Source: Kitasatospora sp. NBC_01287 (GTDB taxonomy: Bacteria > Actinomycetota > Actinomycetes > Streptomycetales > Streptomycetaceae). From it: a DNA stretch of 64,000 bases. Positions within the stretch are counted from its first letter, which is position 1. Each line of letters begins with the position of its first letter. Under the pieces are notes generated by a model. That model made no database searches. It worked only from the letters and a program-made list of their open reading frames with translations, and was not told the DNA's origin. The DNA is taken from positions 3,882,501 to 3,946,500 of the forward strand of contig NZ_JAPEPB010000001.1 in NCBI RefSeq assembly GCF_026340565.1, given 5' to 3'. The position numbers and the translations under genes were made by a program. Below are positions 29,497 to 37,679 of the stretch, piece after piece.

Positions 29497-29943
29497 ATGC
29501 GAGTAACCGGGGCAGTGGTGGTCATCGCGGTACTCAGCGGCGGCGACGGCGACGGGCCGGCCCATCGCTTCGCCGCCGCGGGAGCCGCCGGCCTGCTGAT
29601 CGCCGACCCCCGGGCCGGTGTCGCCGAGGACCTGGCCACCGCCCTCGACCGGACGGGCTGCCCGGTGATCGGGGTCAGCTCCGACATCCACCAGCCCAGC
29701 GACATCGCGGCCCTGGTCGACACCGCCGAGAAGCACCTCGGCCCGATCGACCTGTTCTGCGTGGCCGGCCCCGACGGCGAGCGGATCGTCGCCATGGCCG
29801 AGCTGCCCGGCCAGCTGGACCGGCTCGCCGAGCTGCTCGACCCGCTGGGCGAGGCGATCGGCGAGGTCGTGCCGCGGCAGCGCCAGGCGCACCGCCCGCC
29901 ACACGTCCAGCAGCACACCCAGCAGCACGTCCAGACGGCCTGA
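29497..29943 (+). CDS. Truncated short-chain dehydrogenase-like protein
   Basis: 148 aa from ATG 29497 with GGAGGAG upstream. Looks like the first third of an SDR Rossmann domain: a degenerate glycine motif (LSGGDGDGPAHRFAAAG), LLIADPRAG for the second strand, VSSDIHQPSDIAALVDTAEK, and GPIDLFCVAG. The catalytic Ser-Tyr-Lys part is missing. The C-terminal end is a His/Gln repeat (HVQQHTQQHVQ). Probably not a working enzyme; either decayed or repurposed. Lies in the same accessory patch as the P450. Confidence 0.6.
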   Translation: MRVTGAVVVIAVLSGGDGDGPAHRFAAAGAAGLLIADPRAGVAEDLATALDRTGCPVIGVSSDIHQPSDIAALVDTAEKHLGPIDLFCVAGPDGERIVAMAELPGQLDRLAELLDPLGEAIGEVVPRQRQAHRPPHVQQHTQQHVQTA

Positions 29944-29975
29944 CCCGGCCGGCACCAGGTGACGCACCGGCGGGC

Positions 29976-31013
29976 TCAGCTCGCCGGCAGCCCCTCGGCG
30001 GCCCGCACCGCGTCCCGGTAGTCGCGCGCGGCCGCCCGCAGCGCCGCGTCCGGATCCACCTTCGCGTCGTGGGCCCGCTGCACCACGGCCAGCAGCAGCG
30101 CGCCCGCCGTCCGCTCGGTCAGCTCCCCCGGCAGCGCGTACGGCGCGTCGGCCACCCCGGTGAAACCGGCCCGGCGCACCCGGGAGACCAGCTTCGCCGC
30201 GTAGGCCAGGGCCGGCAGCCCGGCCGGCACCCCGTCCAGCACCGACTCCCGGTCCTGCTTCTCGGCCGCCTTCAGCTGCTCCCAGTTGGCCTCGACCTGG
30301 TCGGTGGTGGCGGCGTCGGAGTCACCGAAGACGTGCGGGTGGCGGTACATCAGCTTCTCGACGATCGCCCCGGCCACGTCGTCCACGGAGAACGGGTCCT
30401 CGGGGTGCTCCTCGGCGATCCGGGCGTGGAAGAAGACCTGGAGCAGCACATCGCCCAGTTCCTCGCGCAGCGTCTCGCGGTCGCCCTCCTCGATCGCCTC
30501 GACCAGCTCGTAGGCCTCCTCCACCAGGTACTTCACCAGGCTCGCGTGGGTCTGCTCGGCGTCCCACGGGCAGCCGCCGGGCGAGCGCAGCCGGTCCATC
30601 ACCGACACCAGGTCGAGCAGCCGCGCGCCGGGCAGGTCGTAGGAGCCGGGCAGCAGCTCGATCTCGGGCGCCCGGCCCGCCTCCTCGACCGCGATCCTGG
30701 CCAGCGCGTCGGTCAGCCCCGGGTCGCCGTCCGGGCTGCCGAGGAAGAGCACGGGGGCGCGTCCGGTCAGCGTGCGGGCCAGCGCCGGCGCGCTGCTCCG
30801 CTCCACCAGCTCGACCGCCACGCCCGCCTGGGCCAGCGCGGGCAGTTGGGGGTGCGCCGGGTCGGCGGCCAGCACCAGCGGCGCCGCGCGCAGCGCCTCC
30901 CAGGCGGGCCAGCTGAGCAGGCCCGGCGCCACCCGGTGGGTGGTGGTGAGCAGGGTCAGCTTCGGGGCGGCAGCGGCGTTCGGGGTGTCCGGGGTGTCCG
31001 TCGAGATCTCCAC
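29976..31013 (-). CDS. mazG: MazG nucleoside triphosphate pyrophosphohydrolase
   Basis: 345-aa housekeeping NTP pyrophosphatase removing aberrant (d)NTPs. The N-terminal 120 residues are a degenerate methylase-like domain found in actinobacterial MazG. The MazG domain has GGCPWDAEQTHASLVKY, the magnesium ligands in EEAYELVEAIEEGD and EELGDVLLQVFFHA, and MYRHPHVFG. Start 31013; it is downstream of the SurA_N lipoprotein with a 17-bp gap, so the two are probably one operon. Confidence 0.92.
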   Translation of the reverse strand: MEISTDTPDTPNAAAAPKLTLLTTTHRVAPGLLSWPAWEALRAAPLVLAADPAHPQLPALAQAGVAVELVERSSAPALARTLTGRAPVLFLGSPDGDPGLTDALARIAVEEAGRAPEIELLPGSYDLPGARLLDLVSVMDRLRSPGGCPWDAEQTHASLVKYLVEEAYELVEAIEEGDRETLREELGDVLLQVFFHARIAEEHPEDPFSVDDVAGAIVEKLMYRHPHVFGDSDAATTDQVEANWEQLKAAEKQDRESVLDGVPAGLPALAYAAKLVSRVRRAGFTGVADAPYALPGELTERTAGALLLAVVQRAHDAKVDPDAALRAAARDYRDAVRAAEGLPAS

Positions 31014-31029
31014 CCCTCGAACCTACCGG

Positions 31030-31773
31030 TCAGGAGGCGGCACCCGACTGCGGCAGCCAGTCCTCGCTCGGGCTGTCCAGGACCGCCTGCTGGACGTCCC
31101 AGCTGCCGTAGCGCGGGTTGACCGTCACCTTGAGCTCGGTGGCCGCCTCGGCGAGCAGCTGGTGCACCGTCTTGTTGCCGTCCGTGGTGCCCAGCTGCTG
31201 GCCGGCCTGCGCGGCGAGCTTCTGCAGGCCGATCTGCTCGCGGTAGAAGGTGTCGATCCGGCCCGCCGGGACCGCGTGCTTGAGCAGCAGCATCTGTTCG
31301 AGGCCCGACTCGCCGCCCCAGGCCCGCACCTGGTCCGCGCGGAGCTGGGCGACCTCGGTGGCGGTGACGGCGAGCTGGTGCTCGGCCAGCGTGTGGTCGA
31401 CCACGTCGCTGAAGACCATCCCGGAGACGGTGGCCCCGACCAGGCCGGCCTGCTCCTGGTACTGCCCGGCCGGCAGCTGGTCCGCCTGTGCGCGGAACTC
31501 CGCCACCCTGGCGCGCATCGCCGACTCGCTGATCCGGTCCCGGCCGACCACCGCGGCCACCCCGGGATACGCCGGGTTCCGGCCGCACCCGGTGAGCACG
31601 GCCGCCGCGAGCAGCGCGCCGACGATCGGCAGCGCCCGGCGCGCCCGGCGGCGGGCCGGCAGGGCGGCGGCGGGGCGGGCGGAGACGAGGTGAGCGGAGA
31701 CGAGGTGAGCGGTGGCGGGACGGGCGGTGGCGGGCTGGGCGGCGGCGGGATGGGCGGAACGGCTGCGGATCAC
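31030..31773 (-). CDS. SurA N-terminal-domain lipoprotein
   Basis: Exported chaperone-like lipoprotein. 247 aa from GTG 31773. An unusual repetitive basic N-terminus (TAHLVSAHLVSARPA) leads to a hydrophobic segment and lipobox VLTGC near residue 63. The rest matches the SurA_N helical domain (VVGRDRISESAMRARVAEFR). No peptidyl-prolyl isomerase domain follows. The leading repeat is encoded by 15-bp tandem units. Probably assists folding of secreted proteins. Confidence 0.82.
   Translation of the reverse strand: MIRSRSAHPAAAQPATARPATAHLVSAHLVSARPAAALPARRRARRALPIVGALLAAAVLTGCGRNPAYPGVAAVVGRDRISESAMRARVAEFRAQADQLPAGQYQEQAGLVGATVSGMVFSDVVDHTLAEHQLAVTATEVAQLRADQVRAWGGESGLEQMLLLKHAVPAGRIDTFYREQIGLQKLAAQAGQQLGTTDGNKTVHQLLAEAATELKVTVNPRYGSWDVQQAVLDSPSEDWLPQSGAAS
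31681..31755. repeat. Five 15-bp tandem repeats in the lipoprotein N-terminus
   Basis: Two identical units (GGAGACGAGGTGAGC at 31681 and 31696) are followed by three related GGTGGCGGGACGGGC-like units. The period is a multiple of three, so copy changes only lengthen the tail before the lipobox. Confidence 0.75.
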
Positions 31774-31902
31774 GCGGGGCCTCCCGGACGGGCTGCGGTG
31801 GCGGCTGCCTCCTGACGGGACACGAGGATAGAGAGCCGGGCGGGCCGTTGCCCAAACGCTGCGCCGAACGAGTGAGTGCGGGCCGCCATGTCCGACGGAC
31901 CG

Positions 31903-33666
31903 TCAGGCGCGGTACGGGTTGGGGCCGGAGACGTGCGGCGGGTGGCTCGGCCAGCTGCCGGTGCGCGGGTCGAGCGGCTGCGGCACGGCGGGGCCCGGGG
32001 GCGGCGGCCACGTCGGCGACAGTTGGGGCAGCGGCGGCTGGGACCCGGTGCGGCGGTGGTGCTGGAGCTGGTCCAGGTGCCGGCGCAGCCGCTGCACGTC
32101 CGGATGGTGCGGGCCGAGCCGCGGCTCGCGGTCGAAGAGCAGCGCGAGCAGCCAGTCCCAGGCGCCCTCGGTGTCCCCCGACCCCGCGAGCAGCAGGCCG
32201 ATCCGCTCCCGCAGGTCGAAGCAGCGCGACGGGTCGGTGTCCTGCCCCGAGGCCAGCCGGGCCGTGTGGTCCGCGAGCAGCCCCTGGTACTCCGCCAGGG
32301 CCTGTGCCCCCCGGCCCAGCTGCTCCAGGCAGGCGGCCGCCTTGCGCCGGTGCTCCAGCGCCTGCTCCGCCCGCGGGCCGGCTTCGGCCGACGCGGCGGC
32401 GGCCAGCAGCTGGTACTCCGGCAGCGCCGCCCGGTACTGCCCCTCCTGCAGCAGCGTGCGGGCGTAGATGGTGCGCAGCGTGCGGACCAGCGGCGCGCCG
32501 TCCCCGTGAGCGGCCCGGGCCCGCGGGAGCAGTCGGGCGGCCAGGTCGATCACCTCGGCGTAGCGGTGCGCGGCGAGCAGGTCGGAGACCTCGCCGCAGG
32601 CGGCGGCGAGGTCGGCGGGGACCGACGGCGCCGAGGGCGGGGCCGGCAGCGGCAGCGGGGGTGGGGCGGCCACGGGCGCCGTGGCGGGGCCGGGCAGCGG
32701 CTGGTGCGGGTGGCGGAACGGGCCGGTCGGGTCCGGCACCGGTCCGTAGGGCGGTCGTGCGCCCGGCGCCGCGCCCGGCAGCAGCGGGCGCAGCCGCTGG
32801 TGGACCGTCTGCGCGTCGGCGGGGCGCGCGGCCGGCGGCTTGGCGAGCAGGTCCAGCACCAGCGCCTCCAACTCGGCCGGCACCTCGGGCCGCAGCTGCC
32901 GCAGCGGCACCGGCGCGTCGTCCACCTGGCGGCGCAGCACCCCGAGCGCGGTGGGCGCCCGGAACGGCTCCTCGCCCGCGAGCATCTCGTGCAGCAGGCA
33001 GCCCAGCGCGTACAGGTCACTGCGCGCGTCCACCGCGCCGGAGAGCGCCTGCTCGGGCGCCATGTACGAGGGGCTGCCGATCGGGACGCCGGTCATGGTG
33101 AGCCTGGTGTGCTCGCCGTCCAGCGCGGTGGCGATGCCCAGGTCCAGCACCACCACCCGCCCGTCCGGACGGACCATCACATTGCTCGGCTTCAGATCCC
33201 GGTGCACCACCGGGACGGCGTGCACCACCGAGAGGGCGGCGCAGATCTGCGCGGCCACCGCGACCGCCCACGGGATCGGCAGCGGGCCCTCCTCGGCGAG
33301 CAGGTCGCCCAGCCCGATGCCGGGCAGCCGCTGCATCACCAGGTAGAGCTCGTCCTCGTCCTGCCCCGCGTCGAAGACCGTGACCAGCCCGGGGTGGTCG
33401 AGCCCGGCGGTGATCCGGCACTCGCGCAGGAACCGCCGCCGCAGGTCCTCGCGGAGCGCCGTCCGCTCGCGCGTCCCCTCGCCGCCGAGCAGCGCCTCGG
33501 TGCGCAGCAGCTTCACCGCCACCCGCCGGTCCAGCCGCTCGTCGTACCCGGCCCAGACCTGGCCCATCCCGCCGTGCCCGATCTTCTCGGCCAGCCGGTA
33601 GCGGTTCCCGATCACCCGGCCCCCGATCACCTGGCCCCCGATCACCCGGTCCCCGGCCGCGCTCAC
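31903..33666 (-). CDS. Serine/threonine protein kinase with TPR-like tail
   Basis: 587 aa from GTG 33666. Kinase domain about 20-290: glycine loop IGHGGMGQVWAG, ATP lysine K52, HRDLKPSNVMVRPDG catalytic loop, DLG in place of DFG (common in actinobacterial kinases), GSPSYMAPEQALSG. There is no membrane helix. After a Pro-rich linker (about 310-360) the C-terminus is helical with TPR-like repeats (ACLEQLGRGAQALAEYQGLL). Start overlaps the stop of the upstream membrane-protein gene (GTGA), so the pair is translationally coupled. Confidence 0.9.
   Translation of the reverse strand: MSAAGDRVIGGQVIGGRVIGNRYRLAEKIGHGGMGQVWAGYDERLDRRVAVKLLRTEALLGGEGTRERTALREDLRRRFLRECRITAGLDHPGLVTVFDAGQDEDELYLVMQRLPGIGLGDLLAEEGPLPIPWAVAVAAQICAALSVVHAVPVVHRDLKPSNVMVRPDGRVVVLDLGIATALDGEHTRLTMTGVPIGSPSYMAPEQALSGAVDARSDLYALGCLLHEMLAGEEPFRAPTALGVLRRQVDDAPVPLRQLRPEVPAELEALVLDLLAKPPAARPADAQTVHQRLRPLLPGAAPGARPPYGPVPDPTGPFRHPHQPLPGPATAPVAAPPPLPLPAPPSAPSVPADLAAACGEVSDLLAAHRYAEVIDLAARLLPRARAAHGDGAPLVRTLRTIYARTLLQEGQYRAALPEYQLLAAAASAEAGPRAEQALEHRRKAAACLEQLGRGAQALAEYQGLLADHTARLASGQDTDPSRCFDLRERIGLLLAGSGDTEGAWDWLLALLFDREPRLGPHHPDVQRLRRHLDQLQHHRRTGSQPPLPQLSPTWPPPPGPAVPQPLDPRTGSWPSHPPHVSGPNPYRA
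33610..33654. repeat. Three 15-bp tandem repeats at the kinase N-terminus
   Basis: Units of GATCACCCGGCCCCC type at 33610, 33625 and 33640 encode the repeated [10 protein letters not shown] stretch at residues 8-20, just before the kinase domain. Confidence 0.7.
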
Positions 33667-34292
33667 CGCCCGCCGTCCTCGGCCTGCCGCCGCAGCAGCT
33701 CGCCGAGCCGCTGCAACTCGTCGACGGGTGGCTGCTGTTGCTGCTGCTGCGATTGCTCCTGCTGCTGCGTCGGCTGCTGCTGGTACGACGGGTACGACTG
33801 GTGGCCCGGCGCCCCGTAGCCCGGCGGCACGGGCAGCGTGGGCGCCGCGTACCCCGGCGGCACGTAGCCCGGCGGCGCGTAGCCGGGCACCGCGTAGCCG
33901 GCTGCCCCGTACCCAGGCACCGCGTGTCCGGCCGCGAGCGGGTACCGACCGCGCCGGTCCATCAGCAGGAAGTACGTCGGCGCCGCCACGATCAGCACGC
34001 CCATGGTGATCTCACCGATGGCGTTGGCCGCCACCGCGCGCTTGTCCTGCCCGGCGATGCCCGCGCAGACCATCATCAGCAGCGAGAGCGCGCCGAAGAG
34101 CACCGCTCCCAGCACATCCACCCGCTGCTTGCGCCGCACCGCCAGCAGCAGCGGCGGCAGGAACCCGAGCAGTCCGCCGGTGAGCACCGCCGCCAGGCAG
34201 AGCAGCACCTTGCCGCCCACCCCGAACGGCCCCTTCGGCTTCACCACCCGCGCCGGAACCGGCCCGAACTGCCCGGGAAACTGGCCTGCCAT
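33663..34292 (-). CDS. Membrane protein with Gly/Pro/Tyr and Gln-rich tail
   Basis: 209 aa from ATG 34292. Three hydrophobic helices (about 25-120, including VLLCLAAVLTGGLLGFLPPL and GAVLFGALSLLMMVCAGIAG), then a low-complexity tail of PGY(A/V)(P/A)PGY repeats and a Gln run (about 160-190). It overlaps the kinase start by 4 bp. The coupled arrangement suggests it is a partner or substrate of that kinase, which is inference. Confidence 0.78.
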   Translation of the reverse strand: MAGQFPGQFGPVPARVVKPKGPFGVGGKVLLCLAAVLTGGLLGFLPPLLLAVRRKQRVDVLGAVLFGALSLLMMVCAGIAGQDKRAVAANAIGEITMGVLIVAAPTYFLLMDRRGRYPLAAGHAVPGYGAAGYAVPGYAPPGYVPPGYAAPTLPVPPGYGAPGHQSYPSYQQQPTQQQEQSQQQQQQPPVDELQRLGELLRRQAEDGGR

Positions 34293-34481
34293 GCGTATCC
34301 GCCCCCGCACGAAGAGGTAACCCGACGATGATCTTGCCCACGGTACCGCCCCCACCCCAGGCCCCGCCGGGCTCCGCCCGGACCGCTACCGGTCCGTGAC
34401 CGGCGGCCAGGCGAGCGCCCTCGCCGGGCCGCTCGCCGGTCAGGCCCCGGTGCCCTGAACGGCCGTGGCCCGCCTCCCTCC

Positions 34482-36614
34482 TCACTCCACCCCCAGCTCC
34501 CCCTCCGCCAGACCGTCCGTCAGGCCCTGGGCCAGCCGGCGGGCCAGCTCGGCCGCCTGGCGGACGCCGGTTTCGAAGGCGGCCACCTGGCGGAAGGCCT
34601 CGCCCAGTTCGCGCTGGCGGGCCAGCGGCAGCCGGGGCAGCTGGACCCGGCGGACGTCGAGGCGGGAGGTGGTGGAGGCGTGGCTGCCCGCGGTCCGCGC
34701 GGCGGCGGTGGAGCGCAGCCGGCCGGCCAGGAACTCCGGGTCGAGCGCGGCGGGGTCGGGGCGCAGCAGGTGCAGCCGGGGGCCCAGGGCCGCGCCGTCG
34801 GCCGGGTCGCCGGGGTGGACCACCAGGGCGGCGCCGCCGGCCAGGGCCGGGACCAGGACGTCGCCCGGACGGGCGCGGAGCGCCTCGCCGGCGGCCAGCG
34901 CCAGGCTCGGCGGGCGGCCGGCGAGGAGGTCCTGGTCGGTGAGGACGGGCGGGGCCGCCGGGTCGTCAGGAAGCGCCCGGGTGGCGGGCCCGGTGCCGGA
35001 GGAGAAGACCTCCAGCGCACCCTGCCGGGCCAGCTCGCCGACCGTGGTCAGCGGCGCGGCGGGGGCGGCTCCGGCCTCGGTCACGGCGGGCAGCGCCCGG
35101 TCGAGCTCGGCCAGCGAGCCGAGCAGCTCACCGAGCCGGCCGCGCAGCCGACCCAGCGCGGCCGCGCCGTCCGCGGGGGCGGGCGGCGGCAGGTGGCGGG
35201 CCGGGGCGAGGTCGGTGTCGTCGTCCAGCAGCTCGATCGAGTCGAGCACCCGGTACACCCCCGGGCGGTCGGCCACCGAGCCGCCGTCGAAGGCCTGCCA
35301 CCCCTCCAGCACGGTGCGGTGCAGGGTCGGCCAGTCGAACTGCTCGGGCTGCGTGGCGGTCGCGTCCAGCAGCAGCAACCGGCGGGCGGGCGCGGCCTCC
35401 TGCGGGTCGGGGCGGCGCAGCAGCCAGAGCTGGAGCGGGACGCCGTACGGCGGCGCGGCGCCGGCCGGCAGCGCGGCCACCGCGCGCAGCGCGCCGGTGC
35501 GCAGCAGTTCGGCGCGCAGCCGGCGCCCGGAGCGGCGGGAGGCGACGGTGGGGGGCAGCAGCAGCGCGGTCAGACCACCCGGGCGGGTGTGCGCCAGGCA
35601 GTGCAGCAGCCAGGCGAGTTCGGGTTCGGCGCGCGGCGGGGCCTGGTCGAAGAGCCAGCGCGGGTCGTAGCGCAACTCCTCGTGGCCCCAGTCCCGTTCG
35701 TTGAAGGGCGGGCGGCAGAGCACGGCGTCGGCGAGCAGCTGCGGGTACCCGTCGGCGCGCAGCGCGTCACCGGCGCGCACCCCCAGCGGCAGCGGCCCCG
35801 GCGTGTCGGCGGGGGTGTGCAGGGCGAGCCGGAGCAGGGCGGCGGCGGCGGTCACCGGGTCGCGGTCCTGGCCGTGGCGGCTGGCTCCGGCGGGCGCGGC
35901 CAGCAGCACCGGGCCGAGCCCGCAGCTGGGGTCGAGCACGCTGGCGGGCTCCCCCGCGAGCGCGAGCAGCAGGGCGGCGGCCTCGGGCGGCAGCTGGTTG
36001 GGCTGCCGGGTGCCCGCCAGCAGGGCCTCGTACACGGCGGCGGGTGGCTGCTCCTCGGCGAGCCGGGCGAGCATCCGGCAGAGGTCGAGCTGGGTGCTGC
36101 CGTAGAGGGTGGGCAGCCCCGGCGCGCCCGGGTCCGCACCGCTGCCGGCACCACTGCCGGCAGCACTGCCCGCGCCGCCGCCCGCACCGGCGCCGAGGGC
36201 CTCGTCGAGCGCGGTGCCGAGCGCCGCGTGGAGCACCTCGGTCACCGCGCGCGGCAGCGCGAGGGCGAGCCGGGTGTCCGGCCGGCCGGCCGGCTCCGTC
36301 CAGCGCTCCGGGGCGCGGTGCAGCAGCAGCAGGAAGGCGCCGGCGAGCAGCAGCGGGGCGCCCGGGTGCCCGGCCGGGTCGCGCAGCGCGTCCAGCTGGC
36401 GCCGGCAGCGCTCCAGCGGCGGCAGTTCGGCGATCTTGCCCTGGCGGCGCAGCCACTCCTCGACCTGGGCGAGCGCGAAGGCGGGGCTGGCCTCGCTGCC
36501 GCCGACGGGCTGCGGGAAGTCGGCGTGCCGCTTGCGCCAGTTGCTCACCGCCGCCCGGCCGACCCCGGCCAGTCGGGCGATCTCGACGGCGGTCACCTCG
36601 GGGCTCGGCGGCAT
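34482..36614 (-). CDS. HTH-fused N-6 DNA methylase-like protein with altered catalytic motif
   Basis: 710 aa. An N-terminal MerR/phage-type helix-turn-helix (TAVEIARLAGVGRAAVSNWR) is fused to an M-subunit-like Rossmann domain with the SAM-binding motif VLDPSCGLGPVLLA near 235, and then to a C-terminal part resembling a type I specificity half (from about 520, ending in a helix). At the catalytic motif IV the usual NPPF reads CRPPFNERDWG (about 298-308), so the amino-flipping asparagine is arginine. Methyltransfer is therefore doubtful. No restriction subunit is nearby. A 30-bp palindrome 56 bp upstream may be its own operator. Confidence 0.78.
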   Translation of the reverse strand: MPPSPEVTAVEIARLAGVGRAAVSNWRKRHADFPQPVGGSEASPAFALAQVEEWLRRQGKIAELPPLERCRRQLDALRDPAGHPGAPLLLAGAFLLLLHRAPERWTEPAGRPDTRLALALPRAVTEVLHAALGTALDEALGAGAGGGAGSAAGSGAGSGADPGAPGLPTLYGSTQLDLCRMLARLAEEQPPAAVYEALLAGTRQPNQLPPEAAALLLALAGEPASVLDPSCGLGPVLLAAPAGASRHGQDRDPVTAAAALLRLALHTPADTPGPLPLGVRAGDALRADGYPQLLADAVLCRPPFNERDWGHEELRYDPRWLFDQAPPRAEPELAWLLHCLAHTRPGGLTALLLPPTVASRRSGRRLRAELLRTGALRAVAALPAGAAPPYGVPLQLWLLRRPDPQEAAPARRLLLLDATATQPEQFDWPTLHRTVLEGWQAFDGGSVADRPGVYRVLDSIELLDDDTDLAPARHLPPPAPADGAAALGRLRGRLGELLGSLAELDRALPAVTEAGAAPAAPLTTVGELARQGALEVFSSGTGPATRALPDDPAAPPVLTDQDLLAGRPPSLALAAGEALRARPGDVLVPALAGGAALVVHPGDPADGAALGPRLHLLRPDPAALDPEFLAGRLRSTAAARTAGSHASTTSRLDVRRVQLPRLPLARQRELGEAFRQVAAFETGVRQAAELARRLAQGLTDGLAEGELGVE

Positions 36615-36669
36615 GGCGGCTCCTCAACGGACGGCGGCTGTGACCACCCAGCATAGCCAGCCGAGCACG

Positions 36670-36699
36670 AGACCCCTGTTCACGCGTGAACATGGGTCT
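36670..36699. promoter_or_regulatory. 30-bp operator-like palindrome between divergent genes
   Basis: AGACCC-C-TGTTCACG meets its reverse complement at 36684/36685; only one base pair (36676/36693) breaks the symmetry. A further TGTTCAC half-site lies at 36721-36727, next to a TTGACG -35-like hexamer (36714-36719). It sits between the leftward methylase-like gene and the rightward lipoprotein gene and could control both. Confidence 0.7.
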
Positions 36700-36824
36700 T
36701 ATCGATTTCCCTGTTGACGCTGTTCACAGTGATCTGCTCTGATGGAGCCATCGCCGAACGGGGCGAGCACCGGAGAACCGCACGAAACCCGCGTCGAACA
36801 CCGCGCCGAACAGAGGAACCCGCC

Positions 36825-37469
36825 ATGCGCAGCACCGCCACCGCCCGTCGCCGCTCCACCTCCGTCGCCCTGCTGGCCGGCGGCGCCCTGCTCGCCCTCG
36901 CCACCACCGCCTGCGGGCCGACCAGCACCAACTCGGTCTCCACCACGCCGAAGAAGTCCACCGCGGCGGCCGCCCCGAGCGGCCAGGCAGCGGGCGGCCA
37001 GGCAGCGGGCGGCACGGGCGGCGCGGCATCCACCGGCAAGGCCCCGAGCGTCGCCAAGGTCGGCGACACCATCGCGCTCAAGGGGCAGGACCAGGGCTCC
37101 GCCGACGACGTGACGGTGGTCAAGGTCGTCGACAACGCGCAGAGCACCCCCGACGGCTTCGGCAAGCCCGCCGATGGCAAGCGCTGGATCGCGGTGCAGT
37201 TCCGGCTCAAGAACACCGGGACCGCCGCCTACAGCGACTCGCCGGAGAACGGCGCCACCGTGGCGGACGACAAGGGCCAGTCCTACACCTCGGTGGTCGC
37301 CGACACCACCGCCGGCCAGAGCTTCGCCAGCCCGGTGAACAACGCGCCCGGCGACACCGCGCTCGGCTTCATCACCTTCGAGGTCCCCGCCGACGCCAAG
37401 ATCGTCAAGGCCCAGTTCACCCTGGACAGCGGCTTCGCCGACCAGACCGGTCAGTGGAACCTCGGCTGA
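36825..37469 (+). CDS. DUF4352-type lipoprotein
   Basis: 214 aa from ATG 36825 with GAGGAA upstream. Basic N-terminus, hydrophobic core and lipobox TTAC (C about 30) indicate export and lipid anchoring. After a Gly/Ala linker the C-terminal 140 residues form an Ig-like beta sandwich with the DUF4352 pattern (RWIAVQFRLKNTGTAAYSDS, FITFEVP). Such proteins are extracellular and of unknown ligand. Divergent from the methylase-like gene, sharing the 30-bp palindrome. Confidence 0.85.
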   Translation: MRSTATARRRSTSVALLAGGALLALATTACGPTSTNSVSTTPKKSTAAAAPSGQAAGGQAAGGTGGAASTGKAPSVAKVGDTIALKGQDQGSADDVTVVKVVDNAQSTPDGFGKPADGKRWIAVQFRLKNTGTAAYSDSPENGATVADDKGQSYTSVVADTTAGQSFASPVNNAPGDTALGFITFEVPADAKIVKAQFTLDSGFADQTGQWNLG

Positions 37470-37483
37470 GCGGGTGCGGCGAC

Positions 37484-37576
37484 CCGAGCACCAGCGGCCC
37501 GAGCACCAGCGGCCCGAGCACCGACCGGCCCGAGCGCCAGCGGCCCGAGCCCCGACCGGCCCGAGCGCCAGCGGCC
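37484..37576. repeat. Six 15-16-bp tandem repeats downstream of the lipoprotein gene
   Basis: Units of CCGAGCACCAGCGGC type follow the lipoprotein stop, noncoding, and degenerate gradually (CCGAGCGCCAGCGGC, CCGAGCCCCGACCGGC). Slippage-prone. No function is evident. Confidence 0.65.
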
Positions 37577-37619
37577 CGGAAGCTGCGGCCAGGGCGCCGG
37601 CGCCGGCCGAAAAGAGTGA

Positions 37620-37648
37620 GCGGCGGGTGGCCCGAGGCCACCCGCCGC
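37620..37648. terminator. Terminator after mfd
   Basis: Perfect 13-bp stem GCGGCGGGTGGCC with GGCCACCCGCCGC and a CGA loop. Reading leftward it is followed by CTCACTCTTTTC, so it likely ends mfd and may also stop rightward transcripts. Confidence 0.8.
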
Positions 37649-37679
37649 CTGGATCAACCCGGGCCGCGGCCCGGCACCG

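Noticed and set aside
36677..36692. TGTTCACGCGTGAACA read as a Rex site
   Set aside because: Rex sites have GTGAA before TTCAC; here the half-sites are in the reverse order, so another regulator is more likely.
37484..37576. Possible CRISPR array from regular 15-bp repeats
   Set aside because: Units are contiguous, without unique spacers. It is a simple tandem repeat; no array or cas gene was seen in the window.
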